In this document: positions 1-7,474 of the stretch, in pieces
Layout of the letters: every line of letters begins with the position of its first letter
Position numbering within the stretch: position 1 is the first letter of the stretch
NCBI GenBank assembly: GCA_900752335.1
Contig: CAADUZ010000033.1
Coordinates: forward strand, 1 to 49,238
DNA length: 49,238 nt
From: Clostridia bacterium
GTDB lineage: Bacteria; Bacillota; Clostridia; TANB77; CAG-508
Direction: 5' to 3'
Translations under genes and position numbers: made by a program
The notes under the pieces: model-generated
What the model saw: the letters and a program-made list of their open reading frames with translations, nothing else
What the model was told of the DNA's origin: nothing
The model's database searches: none

Positions 1-576
1 TCCTTTATTTGCTGTATCTATGAATACTATATCTATTCCTCCTGCACCCGTTCCATTTTGGTGGTACTGACTTGTTATTTTATATGCGTATCTTGGTATC
101 CATACTAACATACTATATGTTTTACTTTCGTCTAATACACCATCATTAAATGTTGCTCCTCCTAGCACGACATTTGCCCATTTCTTTTCTCCGTAATTGT
201 ACCATTCGCTATCTGTTGCTTCTGTTTGCACCCAATTACTTCCATTCCATTTTACTGGTGTCATTCCTTCGCTTATTTCTGGCGCTACTGCTATACTTTC
301 GTCTACATATGGTACGTCTGGCTCTGGTGGTGTTGTTGGTTCTTCTGCCATTATGTTAGTATATTGTGCTAGTAATGAGTTTAAGCTTTCTGCCTCATCT
401 GCTGCTGCTTGTTCTGTTAATTCTTTTGCTTCTTGCGCTCTTTGGATTAACCCACCTTCTCCCAATACTACATTAATTGATACGGTTGCTAGTATTATTA
501 ATATTACGACTGTTATTACTAATGCTATTAAGGTTATTCCTCGTTCATTTAAGTTTTTGTTTTCTAAAGTGTTCAT
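1..576 (-). CDS. Pilin-like surface protein with FGE-like ectodomain, 3' end cut by window
   Basis: The start is the ATG at 576, preceded by a GAGGGAGA ribosome site; the frame stays open to base 1, so the C-terminus lies outside the window. The N-terminus reads as a class III/prepilin-type signal (RGITLIALVITVVILIILAT), followed by a helical stretch (GGLIQRAQEAKELTEQAA) and an acidic, proline-rich linker. The next region has motifs WNGSNWVQT, DSEWYNYG and SMLVWIPRYAYKI. The visible part matches the gene at 25621-27141 over its first roughly 190 residues, so the two are paralogues. That relative ends in a formylglycine-enzyme/C-type-lectin-like domain. I infer a cell-surface protein exported by pilin-like or Sec machinery; its ligand is unknown. 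Confidence 0.75.
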   Translation of the reverse strand, partial: MNTLENKNLNERGITLIALVITVVILIILATVSINVVLGEGGLIQRAQEAKELTEQAAADEAESLNSLLAQYTNIMAEEPTTPPEPDVPYVDESIAVAPEISEGMTPVKWNGSNWVQTEATDSEWYNYGEKKWANVVLGGATFNDGVLDESKTYSMLVWIPRYAYKITSQYHQNGTGAGGIDIVFIDTANKG

Positions 577-847
577 AAAAAATCTCCCTCTTTCGTTTTT
601 TTGTATTTTTATACAATTTTTTACAATTTACATTTAATTTATATACCAAAACACATTTTTTTCACATATGCTGCATTGGTATATAGAATAAATGCTTTTA
701 GCATATATCATGCTTATTATATCCTTACTTATATATATTCAAGTTTTTTAAAACAAATTGGTATATTATATTTAATAAATTTTTGTATATTTTGAAAATT
801 ATTGGAAAATATATAATTGAAATTATATTATTGGAGGTTGATTTTAA

Positions 848-1060
848 TTGGGTATAGAAAAACATTTAAGTATAACAGGAACGTCTAGTGTGTCTTGGAA
901 GGATGCTGTTGTTCAAGCTGTAAACGAGGCTGCTAAAACAATAGATTATTTATCTTCTGTAAGAGTGATTGACCAAAGGGCTAAAATTGATGGTCGTAAA
1001 TTAATTCAATATTATGTAGATTTAGATTTATCTTTTGTTGTTGATAGAGATAGAGATTAG
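848..1060 (+). CDS. Dodecin-family flavin-binding protein
   Basis: This 70-residue protein has the dodecin layout: a short beta strand (IEKHLSITGTS), the SVSWKDAVVQAVNEAAKT helix, then VRVIDQRAKIDG and a final strand YYVDLDLSFVV. Dodecins form hollow dodecamers that store or buffer riboflavin and FMN in the cytoplasm. The start is a TTG at 848, with GGAGG ten bases upstream; no ATG fits. The stop lies eight bases before spoVAC, so it looks like the first gene of the spoVA operon. That placement is unusual and suggests expression in the forespore, although a housekeeping promoter further upstream cannot be excluded. Confidence 0.85.
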   Translation: MGIEKHLSITGTSSVSWKDAVVQAVNEAAKTIDYLSSVRVIDQRAKIDGRKLIQYYVDLDLSFVVDRDRD

Positions 1061-1068
1061 GGGGTATT

Positions 1069-1512
1069 ATGAAAAGTATAGATACAAAGAAAGAGTATTT
1101 AGATTATGTAGATAAAAAATCTCCTAATTCCCCTATTTTAAAAAATTGTTTTAATGCTTTCTGGATTGGTGGACTTATTTGCTCTGTTGGTCAGATAATA
1201 TTTGATTTTTGCCAATATAAAGGGCTTGATACCACTACTTCTTCAACCGTAGTGTCAATAATTTTAATAGGAATTGCTGCATTTTTAACTGGACTTAATA
1301 TTTTTAATAAAATAGGAAAATTTGCAGGTGCAGGTTCACTTGTTCCTATTACAGGTTTTGCAAACTCTATTGTATCTCCTGCTATTGAGTACAAATCTGA
1401 AGGATATATAATGGGTGTGGGCGGAAAAATGTTTACTGTTGCAGGTCCTGTGTTAGTATTTGGTATTTCTGCATCAGTTATAGTTGGTATTATAGCTACA
1501 TTTTTTGTATAG
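1069..1512 (+). CDS. spoVAC: Stage V sporulation protein AC
   Basis: SpoVAC is a membrane subunit of the SpoVA channel. This channel moves dipicolinic acid and calcium into the developing spore and releases them at germination; in Bacillus, SpoVAC acts as a mechanosensitive channel. The 147 residues are normal for the family. There are hydrophobic segments at about residues 28-48, 58-82 and 118-145. The conserved signatures are FWIGGLICSVGQ and GAGSLVPITGFANS. The ATG at 1069 follows AGGGGG. It sits between the dodecin gene (8 bases) and spoVAD (12 bases) in one operon. Confidence 0.95.
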   Translation: MKSIDTKKEYLDYVDKKSPNSPILKNCFNAFWIGGLICSVGQIIFDFCQYKGLDTTTSSTVVSIILIGIAAFLTGLNIFNKIGKFAGAGSLVPITGFANSIVSPAIEYKSEGYIMGVGGKMFTVAGPVLVFGISASVIVGIIATFFV

Positions 1513-1524
1513 TAGGAGGAATTT

Positions 1525-2547
1525 ATGAAGAAAATTGGTATGCAAACTATTATAATGGAGAATTTGCCATATATTTTGGAAACTTCGTCCATAGTTGGAC
1601 CAAAAGAGGCTGCTGGTCCTCTTGCTAAATATTTTGATAAATGTTTAGAAGACGAGTTTTGGGGCGAGAAGACTTGGGAAAAGGCAGAAAGTAAAATCAT
1701 TAAAGAAAATGTAAATGCTTTAATCGCTAAATCTGGAATAGCAAGTAGTGAAATTGACTATTGTTTTGCAGGTGACCTTTTAAATCAGTGTATTTCTTCA
1801 AGCTTTGGTTTACGCGAAACAAATTTACCTTTCTTTGGCATATTTGGCGCCTGTTCAACTTTTGTAGAAGGATTATGTTTAGGTAGTGTTTTTGTTGATT
1901 CTGGTGCTGCCCAAAACGTTTTATGTGCTACTTCTAGTCATTTTTGCAGTGCAGAAAAACAATTTAGATTTCCTTTAGAACTTGGAAATCAAAGGCCTCA
2001 ATCTGCACAGTGGACAGTTACAGGTTCTGGTGCTGCAATACTTTCTAACAGTAATCATGGTAAAGAATGCCCTAGAATAACTTATGTAACACCGGGTAAG
2101 ATTGTAGATATGGGTGTTAAAGATGCTAACAACATGGGTGCAGCAATGGCACCTGCAGCTTTAGACACATTGGTAACTCATTTTAAGGATACTGGTAGAA
2201 AGCCAAGTTATTATGACGCAATTATTACCGGGGATTTAGGTCATGTTGGAAAAGAGATATTGACAGAACTTGCAGAAACCAAGGGATATAATATAAAAAA
2301 TAATTATGACGACTGTGGTGTTTTAATATTTGATAAAGAAAATCAAGATACCCATTCAGGAGGAAGTGGCTGTGCTTGTATAGCTTCAGTATTTTCTGGA
2401 TATTTTTATCAAATGCTTAAAGAAAAGAAAATTAATAAAGTACTTCTTATGGCTACCGGTGCTTTAATGAACTCAACAACTTCTCAACAAGGAGAAAGTA
2501 TACCAGGTATAGCGCATGCGGTTGCTATTGAAAATTTAGACAATTAA
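1525..2547 (+). CDS. spoVAD: Stage V sporulation protein AD
   Basis: SpoVAD is the thiolase-fold subunit of the spore DPA transport complex; in Bacillus it binds dipicolinic acid on the outer face of the inner forespore membrane. The 340-residue product carries family motifs SIVGPKEAAGPL, GDLLNQCISSSFGLR, FGIFGACSTF, TPGKIVDMG and GGSGCACIASVFSG, and ends with a MNSTTSQQGESIPGIAHAV segment. The ATG follows AGGAGGAAT. It is intact, with no in-frame CGG codon, unlike spoVAE downstream. Confidence 0.95.
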   Translation: MKKIGMQTIIMENLPYILETSSIVGPKEAAGPLAKYFDKCLEDEFWGEKTWEKAESKIIKENVNALIAKSGIASSEIDYCFAGDLLNQCISSSFGLRETNLPFFGIFGACSTFVEGLCLGSVFVDSGAAQNVLCATSSHFCSAEKQFRFPLELGNQRPQSAQWTVTGSGAAILSNSNHGKECPRITYVTPGKIVDMGVKDANNMGAAMAPAALDTLVTHFKDTGRKPSYYDAIITGDLGHVGKEILTELAETKGYNIKNNYDDCGVLIFDKENQDTHSGGSGCACIASVFSGYFYQMLKEKKINKVLLMATGALMNSTTSQQGESIPGIAHAVAIENLDN

Positions 2548-2640
2548 TTTTTGTATAGTTTTTAATAGAGTTATTTAACATTTTTTGGTTTATAGGTTAG
2601 CCTAAAACCTAAATCTTTAAAAATATGAGGAAATAAATTT

Positions 2641-3028
2641 ATGGATTTTTTTCAAAGTATAGACTGGATGCAACTTTTAAGATGCTTTATAGTAGGTGGC
2701 CTAATATGTATTATTGGACAAATACTAATAGATAAGACTAAACTTACCTCGGCTAGAATATTGGTTATTTTTGTTACAACTGGTGTAATACTAGGTGCTA
2801 TCCGGCATATATCAATGCGTAATAGATTTTGCTGGCTGTGGTGCAACAGTTCCGCTTCTAGGTTTTGGCGCTAATTTGGCCAAAGGTGCAATAACAGAAG
2901 CACAAAATTCCGGACTCATTGGTGCATTTATAGGTGGTGTAAAAGCATCAGCTGGAGGCATTGCTGCAGCAATATTCTTTGGATATTTAGCGTCATTAAT
3001 AGCAAAACCAAAAATAAAGAAACAATAA
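2641..3028 (+). CDS. spoVAE: Stage V sporulation protein AE, needs +1 frameshift at CGG
   Basis: SpoVAE is a small membrane subunit of the SpoVA channel. The N-terminal part (MDFFQSIDWMQLLRCF, VGGLICIIGQILID, TTGVILGAI) is in one frame. The rest (GIYQCVIDFAGCGATVPL, GGIAAAIFFGYLASLI) is in the +1 frame. The family sequence runs continuously across both when the C of CGG at 2803-2805 (codon 55) is skipped, giving ATC-(C)-GGC and Gly. The recoded product would be 128 residues, normal length. Without recoding, translation ends about 24 codons later in unrelated sequence. The codon after the skip restores the conserved glycine of the GxYxxxxDFAG motif. I interpret this as programmed recoding rather than a pseudogene, because four other genes here break in the same way. 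Confidence 0.85.
2803..2805 (+). other. CGG +1 recoding site in spoVAE
   Basis: The zero-frame codon is CGG after ATC. The homologous downstream sequence resumes at GGC (2804), one base on. No Shine-Dalgarno-like stimulator is consistently placed here relative to the other four sites. Confidence 0.75.
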
Positions 3029-3096
3029 ACTGGAACAAGGGGACACACAATTTGTTTCAAAGTTGAAACAAATTGTGTGTCCCCTTGTTCCAGTTT
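3027..3096. repeat. Perfect 34-bp inverted repeat (GGGGACA family A)
   Basis: The two 34-base arms are exact reverse complements separated by two bases. They contain GGAACAAGGGGACACACAAT and its mirror. The repeat starts inside the spoVAE stop codon and lies between convergent spoVAE and fic, where it could act as a bidirectional transcription barrier. Related copies occur near 4950, 15850, 30300 and 37270. Confidence 0.9.
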
Positions 3097-3102
3097 GTTT
3101 AA

Positions 3103-4149
3103 TTAATTTTTAATATATTTTGTATTCTTGCCTTTACCTATTATATATATACTTTTATTTCTAACCATTTCACCCAATACAGCTTCAACTGTTGATGGAC
3201 TTACGTCTAGTAAAATGCTGCATATTTCTGCTTTAGAGATTGGCACTAGACTATTTAATACTGTTGCTTCTATTCTGTTCTTTTTAGTTATTTTATTACT
3301 ATTAACTACACTAAATCTCTTGTCTAGCTCTTTATAGCACATATACAAAGTTGATAAAAAGTTTTGTATAAATGGAATATATGTATTTTCATTTGTATCC
3401 CATCCTATTGAAGATTCTTTCAAACTTTGATAATAATAATTTTTATTATTATTAATTTGTTCTTCAAACGAAACATATTTACCTGCGTCAAATCCGCTTT
3501 TATATAGTAATAGTAATGACAATAATCTTGATATTCTACCATTTCCATCTTTAAATGGGTGTATACACAAAAAATCAAGAATTACACATGGAATTAATAA
3601 TAACTGATTAATATTTGCATTTGCACTTGCATCTAAATATGCAAGTACTAATTGCTCCATTGCTTTTGGCGTTTCTTTTGCTGATATAGGTTTAAATCTT
3701 ATTTTTCTATTTCCATCTTTATCTTCTTCTATTATTAAATTATCTTCTGTTTTGTATTGACCACCATATTCATATCCACTATATGCCATCATTATCCTAT
3801 GTAAATTTAAAATTGTGTCTTCCTCGAATTTTATATTTTCATAGTTTAAATGTATCTGATTTAATGCATCTCTATATCCGGCAATTTCTAATTCATTATG
3901 ATTCAATGGTTTGCTACTCTTATTTACAATTTCTCTTATACGTTCATCACTTGTTACTATACCTTCTATCGCGTTAGAGCTTTTAACAGATTGTACTTTT
4001 GCTATTTTTTCCAATTCTGTATATATTTTTTCATTTTCGTCTTTTCTTATCTCTGCTCCTGTCTTAAGAGAATATATTACACTTGTCAAGTTAATTAAAT
4101 TAGATGGTAACAACCCATTATCAAGAAAAGAATAATCAAACTTTCTCAT
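3103..4149 (-). CDS. Fic-family protein (AMP-transferase fold) with C-terminal winged helix
   Basis: Fic enzymes usually transfer AMP from ATP to a hydroxyl group of a target protein. The 348 residues contain the full active-site loop HPFKDGNGRISR at residues 197-208, with catalytic His197. An inhibitory-helix motif SSNAIEG lies at residues 57-63, placing it among Fic proteins whose inhibitory helix is N-terminal in the same chain. The last roughly 70 residues (ATVLNSLVPISKAEICSIL onwards) resemble a winged helix. The start ATG follows GAGGGA. Two palindromes overlap its promoter (4162-4239), suggesting autoregulation. No partner toxin or antitoxin gene is visible. The cellular target is unknown. 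Confidence 0.92.
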   Translation of the reverse strand: MRKFDYSFLDNGLLPSNLINLTSVIYSLKTGAEIRKDENEKIYTELEKIAKVQSVKSSNAIEGIVTSDERIREIVNKSSKPLNHNELEIAGYRDALNQIHLNYENIKFEEDTILNLHRIMMAYSGYEYGGQYKTEDNLIIEEDKDGNRKIRFKPISAKETPKAMEQLVLAYLDASANANINQLLLIPCVILDFLCIHPFKDGNGRISRLLSLLLLYKSGFDAGKYVSFEEQINNNKNYYYQSLKESSIGWDTNENTYIPFIQNFLSTLYMCYKELDKRFSVVNSNKITKKNRIEATVLNSLVPISKAEICSILLDVSPSTVEAVLGEMVRNKSIYIIGKGKNTKYIKN

Positions 4150-4161
4150 ATTTCCCTCTCT

Positions 4162-4239
4162 TTCTGCATATATTTTACTATTTTATATGCAGAATGTCAA
4201 TATTATTCTGCATATATTTTATTATTTTATATGCAGAAT
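4162..4239 (-). promoter_or_regulatory. fic promoter with two palindromic operators
   Basis: There are two near-identical inverted repeats, 4162-4194 (11-bp arms) and 4205-4239 (12-bp arms). Each has half-sites TTCTGCATATA/TATATGCAGAA around an 11-base spacer, and their centres are 44 bp apart. On the minus strand, TTGACA (4200-4195) and TAAAAT (4177-4172) are 17 bases apart. The first palindrome therefore covers the spacer and -10 box, and the second sits just upstream of the -35. A further half-site, ATGCAGAA, lies at about 4251-4258. The second palindrome also overlaps the last codons of the upstream HAD gene. Confidence 0.75.
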
Positions 4240-4811
4240 GTTTCAATTTTATGCAGAATATCATACCAACTATATACTCTTGTTATGTTTTTCCCTTCTA
4301 TCTTTCTATTATATGGATTATCAAAACATAACACTGGAATTTTAACTCCTATATCAGTTAAATTCCTTGGAGAATCTTCTACCATTATATCTATTCCATT
4401 TTCCAAGCAGTATGGTAGTTTGCTTCCAACTGTAAAGATTAATTTATCATATTCTATTTGGTTTTTCGCAAGCCATTCTTTTACTAGTGCTTGCATTTTA
4501 CCATACACTTCTTTTGGAAGACCTTCTTCATTTCTTGCAGTTATAATGTATATTTCGTTATTTGTTTTTAATTTCTTTATTACTTCTGCTGCAAATTCTC
4601 TTGGCGCATATTCTGTTGCATAATATGGAAGATACTTATTCCAAAACTTTTCTGCATTTTCTAAAGATATTCCTAATGCTTCTGATTCATAATATGAGTC
4701 GTCTTTTATTTTATATTCTATATTATTGTCATAGCAAAACTTAATTCCATAATCTGATACAAACCTCGCTAAATCTGTTAATACACCATCTATATCTATT
4801 CCTATTCTCAT
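4227..4811 (-). CDS. HAD-superfamily phosphatase, 5'-nucleotidase-like
   Basis: The 194-residue protein opens with the HAD nucleophile motif GIDIDGVLTD (Asp6 and Asp8). It continues with motif II in IYIITARNEEG, a motif III lysine in TVGSKLPYC, and motif IV acidic residues in IMVEDSPRN. Length and motif layout fit the 5'(3')-deoxyribonucleotidase-like HAD group, which dephosphorylates nucleotides in the cytoplasm; the substrate cannot be fixed from sequence. Its 3' end runs into the fic operator region, so the two genes share a strand and possibly some readthrough transcription. Confidence 0.85.
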   Translation of the reverse strand: MRIGIDIDGVLTDLARFVSDYGIKFCYDNNIEYKIKDDSYYESEALGISLENAEKFWNKYLPYYATEYAPREFAAEVIKKLKTNNEIYIITARNEEGLPKEVYGKMQALVKEWLAKNQIEYDKLIFTVGSKLPYCLENGIDIMVEDSPRNLTDIGVKIPVLCFDNPYNRKIEGKNITRVYSWYDILHKIETFCI

Positions 4812-4885
4812 ATGCCTTCCTCCAAATATTTTATATTATTTTATCATTAGCTTATTTTATTTACAATATATTTTTTAGAAAATTT

Positions 4886-5012
4886 AAACACAAAAAACAG
4901 ACATAAAACAAATATAAATTTGCTATGTCTGTCCCTTTGTTTCAAATTTGGAACATAGGGACGTATATCTTGTTCCAAAAATGGAACAAATTGTGTGTCC
5001 CCTTGTTTCAAA
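4886..5012. repeat. Composite GGGGACA family A repeat
   Basis: This 3' flank of rplT contains ACAGACAT...ATGTCTGTCCCTTTGTTTC, then GGAACATAGGGACG, then GGAACAAATTGTGTGTCCCC. These are partial and mirrored copies of the same motifs seen in the other family A repeats. No gene is visible in it. Confidence 0.8.
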
Positions 5013-5018
5013 ATTTAT

Positions 5019-5369
5019 TTACGCTTTTTTAGCAACTTCAGCTAATTTTGTAAAAGCTTTTGGATCTGTTATTGCAAGGTCTGCTAACATTTTTCTGTTT
5101 ATTACAACATTAGCTTTTTTAAGTCCTGCTATTAACTTGCTGTATGTTAATCCATTCATTCTTGCTGCAGCATTTATTCTTGATATCCATAATTTTCTAA
5201 AATTACTTTTCTTATCTTTTCTTCCTACATATGCATACATTCCTGATTTCATAACAGCTTGTTTAGCCATTCTAAATCTATAATGTTTTGCACCATAGTA
5301 TCCTTTTGCTCTTTTTAATATTTTTTTATGTTTTTTACGTGTAATTATTGCTGTTTTTACTCTTGCCAT
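5019..5369 (-). CDS. rplT: 50S ribosomal protein L20
   Basis: L20 binds 23S rRNA early in 50S assembly and often represses its own operon. The 116 residues are the normal length and carry the diagnostic ARVKTAIITRKKHKKILK start, GYYGAKHYRFRMAKQAVMKS and LWISRINAAARMNGLTYSK. It is the last gene of infC-rpmI-rplT, 33 bases after rpmI. The infC leader upstream carries a predicted L20-type regulatory fold. Confidence 0.97.
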   Translation of the reverse strand: MARVKTAIITRKKHKKILKRAKGYYGAKHYRFRMAKQAVMKSGMYAYVGRKDKKSNFRKLWISRINAAARMNGLTYSKLIAGLKKANVVINRKMLADLAITDPKAFTKLAEVAKKA

Positions 5370-5402
5370 TTTATTTTCACCTTCCTTGAAATTTTATTGT
5401 TT

Positions 5403-5606
5403 TTAGTTGCCGTATGGTAACATTTTCTTAATACCTGCTTCACATGTTTTGTCTGCATAAGCATCCATAACTTTTCCTCTTGATTTTGCTCTTGAAGTTT
5501 TGTTTGATAATAGATGTCTTCTATTTGATTTTGTTCTTTTTACTTTTCCTGTAGCAGTATATGAATATCTTTTCTTTGCTGCTTTGTTTGTTTTTAACTT
5601 TGGCAT
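5403..5606 (-). CDS. rpmI: 50S ribosomal protein L35
   Basis: This 67-residue basic protein begins MPKLKTNKAAKKRYSYT and contains HLLSNKTSRAKSRGK, as in L35. The ATG follows AAGGAGGAA. It lies in the usual place between infC and rplT. The product sits in the large ribosomal subunit. Confidence 0.97.
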   Translation of the reverse strand: MPKLKTNKAAKKRYSYTATGKVKRTKSNRRHLLSNKTSRAKSRGKVMDAYADKTCEAGIKKMLPYGN

Positions 5607-5670
5607 AGTTTGTTCCTCCTTGTGATTTATATTTTAATATATTAAAATTAATATATGTTTTAACTTAAAA

Positions 5671-6189
5671 TTATTTGTTTTCAGCTTTTTTAGCTAATAT
5701 AATGAACATATTCTTGCCCTCAAGAACTGCTTTTTTCTCTGGGCTTGCTATATCTGATAATGCTTCAATAAATTTATTTAGATTATCTTCCCCAAGCTTT
5801 ACATAGTTTAGTTCTCTTCCTCTAAATCTAACTGTTATTTTTACTTTATTGCCATCATCAATGAACTTTCTTGCATTTTTTACTTTAAATTCAAAATCGT
5901 GTTGCTCTATATTTGGTGTTATTCTTATTTCTTTTACTTCTAACACTTTTTGCTTCTTTTTTGCTTCTTTTTCTCTTTTGGTCTGTTCGAATTTGTATTT
6001 GCCATAGTTCATTATTTTACAAACTGGTGGCTGTGCATTTGGTGCAACTAATACTAAATCCAATTTTTTTTCATAAGCTAAATCTAATGCTTCATTTAAA
6101 CTTATTACTCCTCTTTTTTCTCCTTGTTCGTCAATTAATTGAACTTCTCTTGCTCTTATTTGTTCATTAATAGGTAATTCTTGTTTTAT
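5671..6189 (-). CDS. infC: Translation initiation factor IF-3, AUA start
   Basis: IF-3 binds the 30S subunit and checks initiator tRNA and start codon. The protein shows the N-domain signature NEQIRAREVQLIDEQGEKRG, LVLVAPNAQPPVCKIMNYGK, the lysine-rich linker, and the C-domain KEIRITPNIEQHDFEFK...FRGRE. The frame is open up to an ATG at 6240, but that extension is hydrophobic and unlike IF-3. The best start is the ATA at 6189, eight bases after GGAGG, giving 172 residues. A non-AUG start is a known hallmark of infC and lets IF-3 repress itself by rejecting weak start codons. It is the first gene of infC-rpmI-rplT. Confidence 0.93.
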   Translation of the reverse strand: MKQELPINEQIRAREVQLIDEQGEKRGVISLNEALDLAYEKKLDLVLVAPNAQPPVCKIMNYGKYKFEQTKREKEAKKKQKVLEVKEIRITPNIEQHDFEFKVKNARKFIDDGNKVKITVRFRGRELNYVKLGEDNLNKFIEALSDIASPEKKAVLEGKNMFIILAKKAENK

Positions 6190-6357
6190 ATAAAACACCT
6201 CCAAAAAAAATTGATTTGCCAAAAACAAACCAATCCACAATATCTGCAGTTATACCTAATTTTTAATATTAGTTATCCACAATTTATTCTATTTTTCAAC
6301 CTTTTCCTATATTGTTAAGGTGAGAAGTGGATTGCTTCTTCTTTGTTTGACTTTAAT
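6190..6357 (-). ncRNA. infC leader RNA, predicted L20-type pseudoknot
   Basis: Downstream of the promoter at 6358-6386 lies a 170-base leader. It holds a small hairpin (AGAAG...CTTCT) whose loop is CAATCCA. The eight bases CAATCCAC (6334-6327) are the exact complement of GTGGATTG (6238-6231) just upstream of the infC ribosome site. This would form a long-range pseudoknot-like pairing, as is known for L20-controlled leaders. The fold is my inference from base complementarity. Confidence 0.6.
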
Positions 6358-6386
6358 ATAATACTACACTTTTTCTAAAATGTCAA
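6358..6386 (-). promoter_or_regulatory. Promoter of infC-rpmI-rplT
   Basis: A perfect -35 TTGACA (6386-6381) is separated by 17 bases from TATTAT (6363-6358) on the minus strand. It is divergent from, and 20 bases away from, the rplM promoter. Confidence 0.85.
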
Positions 6387-6405
6387 GCAAAATATCGAAA
6401 TATTC

Positions 6406-6434
6406 TTGACATTTCGTACTTTTTGTTATAAAAT
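6406..6434 (+). promoter_or_regulatory. Promoter of rplM-rpsI
   Basis: TTGACA at 6406-6411 is followed after 17 bases by TAAAAT at 6429-6434. Confidence 0.8.
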
Positions 6435-6439
6435 ATTAT

Positions 6440-6548
6440 AGCATTATATCGAATATGACTATGTAAACTGCTTCTCCCCGGTGGCATTTTACAATGGTTT
6501 CATATATATTTTAAAATTTATTTTATGAAATGGAGGATACATATTACC
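6440..6548 (+). ncRNA. rplM leader, resembles the L13 ribosomal protein leader
   Basis: The 5' leader contains GTAAACTGC (6463-6471) paired with GCATTTTAC (6484-6492) around a loop with TTCTCCCCGGTG. This matches my recollection of the Firmicutes L13 leader, thought to let L13 repress its own mRNA. A covariance-model search would settle it. The GGAGG of rplM follows. Confidence 0.6.
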
Positions 6549-6983
6549 ATGAATAATACAACATATAGTGTTAAAAAAAGTGAAATAGAAAGAAAATGGT
6601 ACATAATTGATGCAGCTGATAAACCTCTAGGTAGAGTTGCTACTGAAGCTGCTAAACTATTAAGAGGAAAACATAAACCAACTTATACTCCAAACTTGGA
6701 TACTGGAGATCATGTTATTATATTAAACGCAAGTAAAGTAGTTTTAACAGGAAAGAAATTAGACCAAAAAATATACAGAAATCATTCTGGATACATTGGT
6801 GGTTTAAAAGAAACTACAGCAAGAGAATTATTAAATAAAAGTCCTGAACAAATGATGATGCGTGCTGTAAAAGGTATGCTTCCACATAATAGTTTAGGTA
6901 GACAAATGCTTAAAAAATTAAGAGTATATGCAGGAGAAGAGCATGAAAATGCTGCTCAAAAACCTGAAGTTTGGAATTTTTAG
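6549..6983 (+). CDS. rplM: 50S ribosomal protein L13
   Basis: The 144-residue product has the L13 signatures RKWYIIDAADKPLGRVAT, HKPTYTPNLDTGDHVIIL, RNHSGYIGGL and AVKGMLPHNSLGRQMLKKLR. An upstream ATG at 6525 is in frame, but GGAGG at 6532-6536 lies downstream of it. The start at 6549 is therefore correct, and it gives the usual length. It is co-transcribed with rpsI, 20 bases downstream. Confidence 0.96.
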   Translation: MNNTTYSVKKSEIERKWYIIDAADKPLGRVATEAAKLLRGKHKPTYTPNLDTGDHVIILNASKVVLTGKKLDQKIYRNHSGYIGGLKETTARELLNKSPEQMMMRAVKGMLPHNSLGRQMLKKLRVYAGEEHENAAQKPEVWNF

Positions 6984-7003
6984 ATTAAAGGAGGATATGT
7001 AAA

Positions 7004-7411
7004 ATGCCTAAAGCAAAAGCAGATAAAATAATGTTTTACGGTACAGGTAGAAGAAAAAGCTCTATAGCTAGAGTTAGATTAGTAGAAGGAAAAGGAACAA
7101 TTACAATAAATGGAGTTAATATAGACGAATATTTAGGACAAGAAACATTAAAGGTTATAGTTAAACAACCTTTAACAGTTACTAATACTGTTGATAAATA
7201 TGACGTTATTTGTAAAGTTCAAGGTGGCGGATTTACAGGTCAAGCTGGTGCAATTCGTTTAGGTATTGCAAGAGCATTATTAGAAGCAAATGCTGAATAC
7301 AGACCTACATTAAAAGCTGCTGGTTTCTTAACAAGAGATCCACGTATGAAAGAAAGAAAGAAATACGGTCTTAAGAAAGCTAGAAAAGCTCCACAATTTA
7401 GTAAGAGATAA
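7004..7411 (+). CDS. rpsI: 30S ribosomal protein S9
   Basis: S9 sits in the head of the 30S subunit, and its C-terminal tail touches P-site tRNA. The 135 residues include YGTGRRKSSIARVRL, GGGFTGQAGAIRLGIARAL and the C-terminal DPRMKERKKYGLKKARK...FSKR with its final arginine. AAAGGAGG precedes the ATG. It is the second gene of rplM-rpsI and is followed by a strong terminator. Confidence 0.97.
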   Translation: MPKAKADKIMFYGTGRRKSSIARVRLVEGKGTITINGVNIDEYLGQETLKVIVKQPLTVTNTVDKYDVICKVQGGGFTGQAGAIRLGIARALLEANAEYRPTLKAAGFLTRDPRMKERKKYGLKKARKAPQFSKR

Positions 7412-7417
7412 TATATT

Positions 7418-7450
7418 AAAACTCGGAATTTTAAGTTCCGAGTTTTTTAC
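7418..7450 (+). terminator. Rho-independent terminator of rplM-rpsI
   Basis: The stem AACTCGGAA/TTCCGAGTT has a short loop and a following T-run. The A-run on the other side may let it also terminate the minus-strand gene ending at 7475. Confidence 0.9.
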
Positions 7451-7474
7451 TTTCTTCTATTTTAGTTGTTTCTT

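Noticed and set aside
1191..1700. Long ORF antisense to spoVAC/spoVAD
   Set aside because: It is a shadow of two clearly homologous genes and has no ribosome site.
3103..4811. Fic plus HAD as a toxin-antitoxin pair
   Set aside because: The Fic carries its own inhibitory motif and the HAD protein is an ordinary phosphatase; nothing shows a paired function.
6190..6240. infC start at the ATG at 6240
   Set aside because: It adds a hydrophobic stretch foreign to IF-3 and has no ribosome site; GGAGG lies inside the extension and points to ATA 6189.
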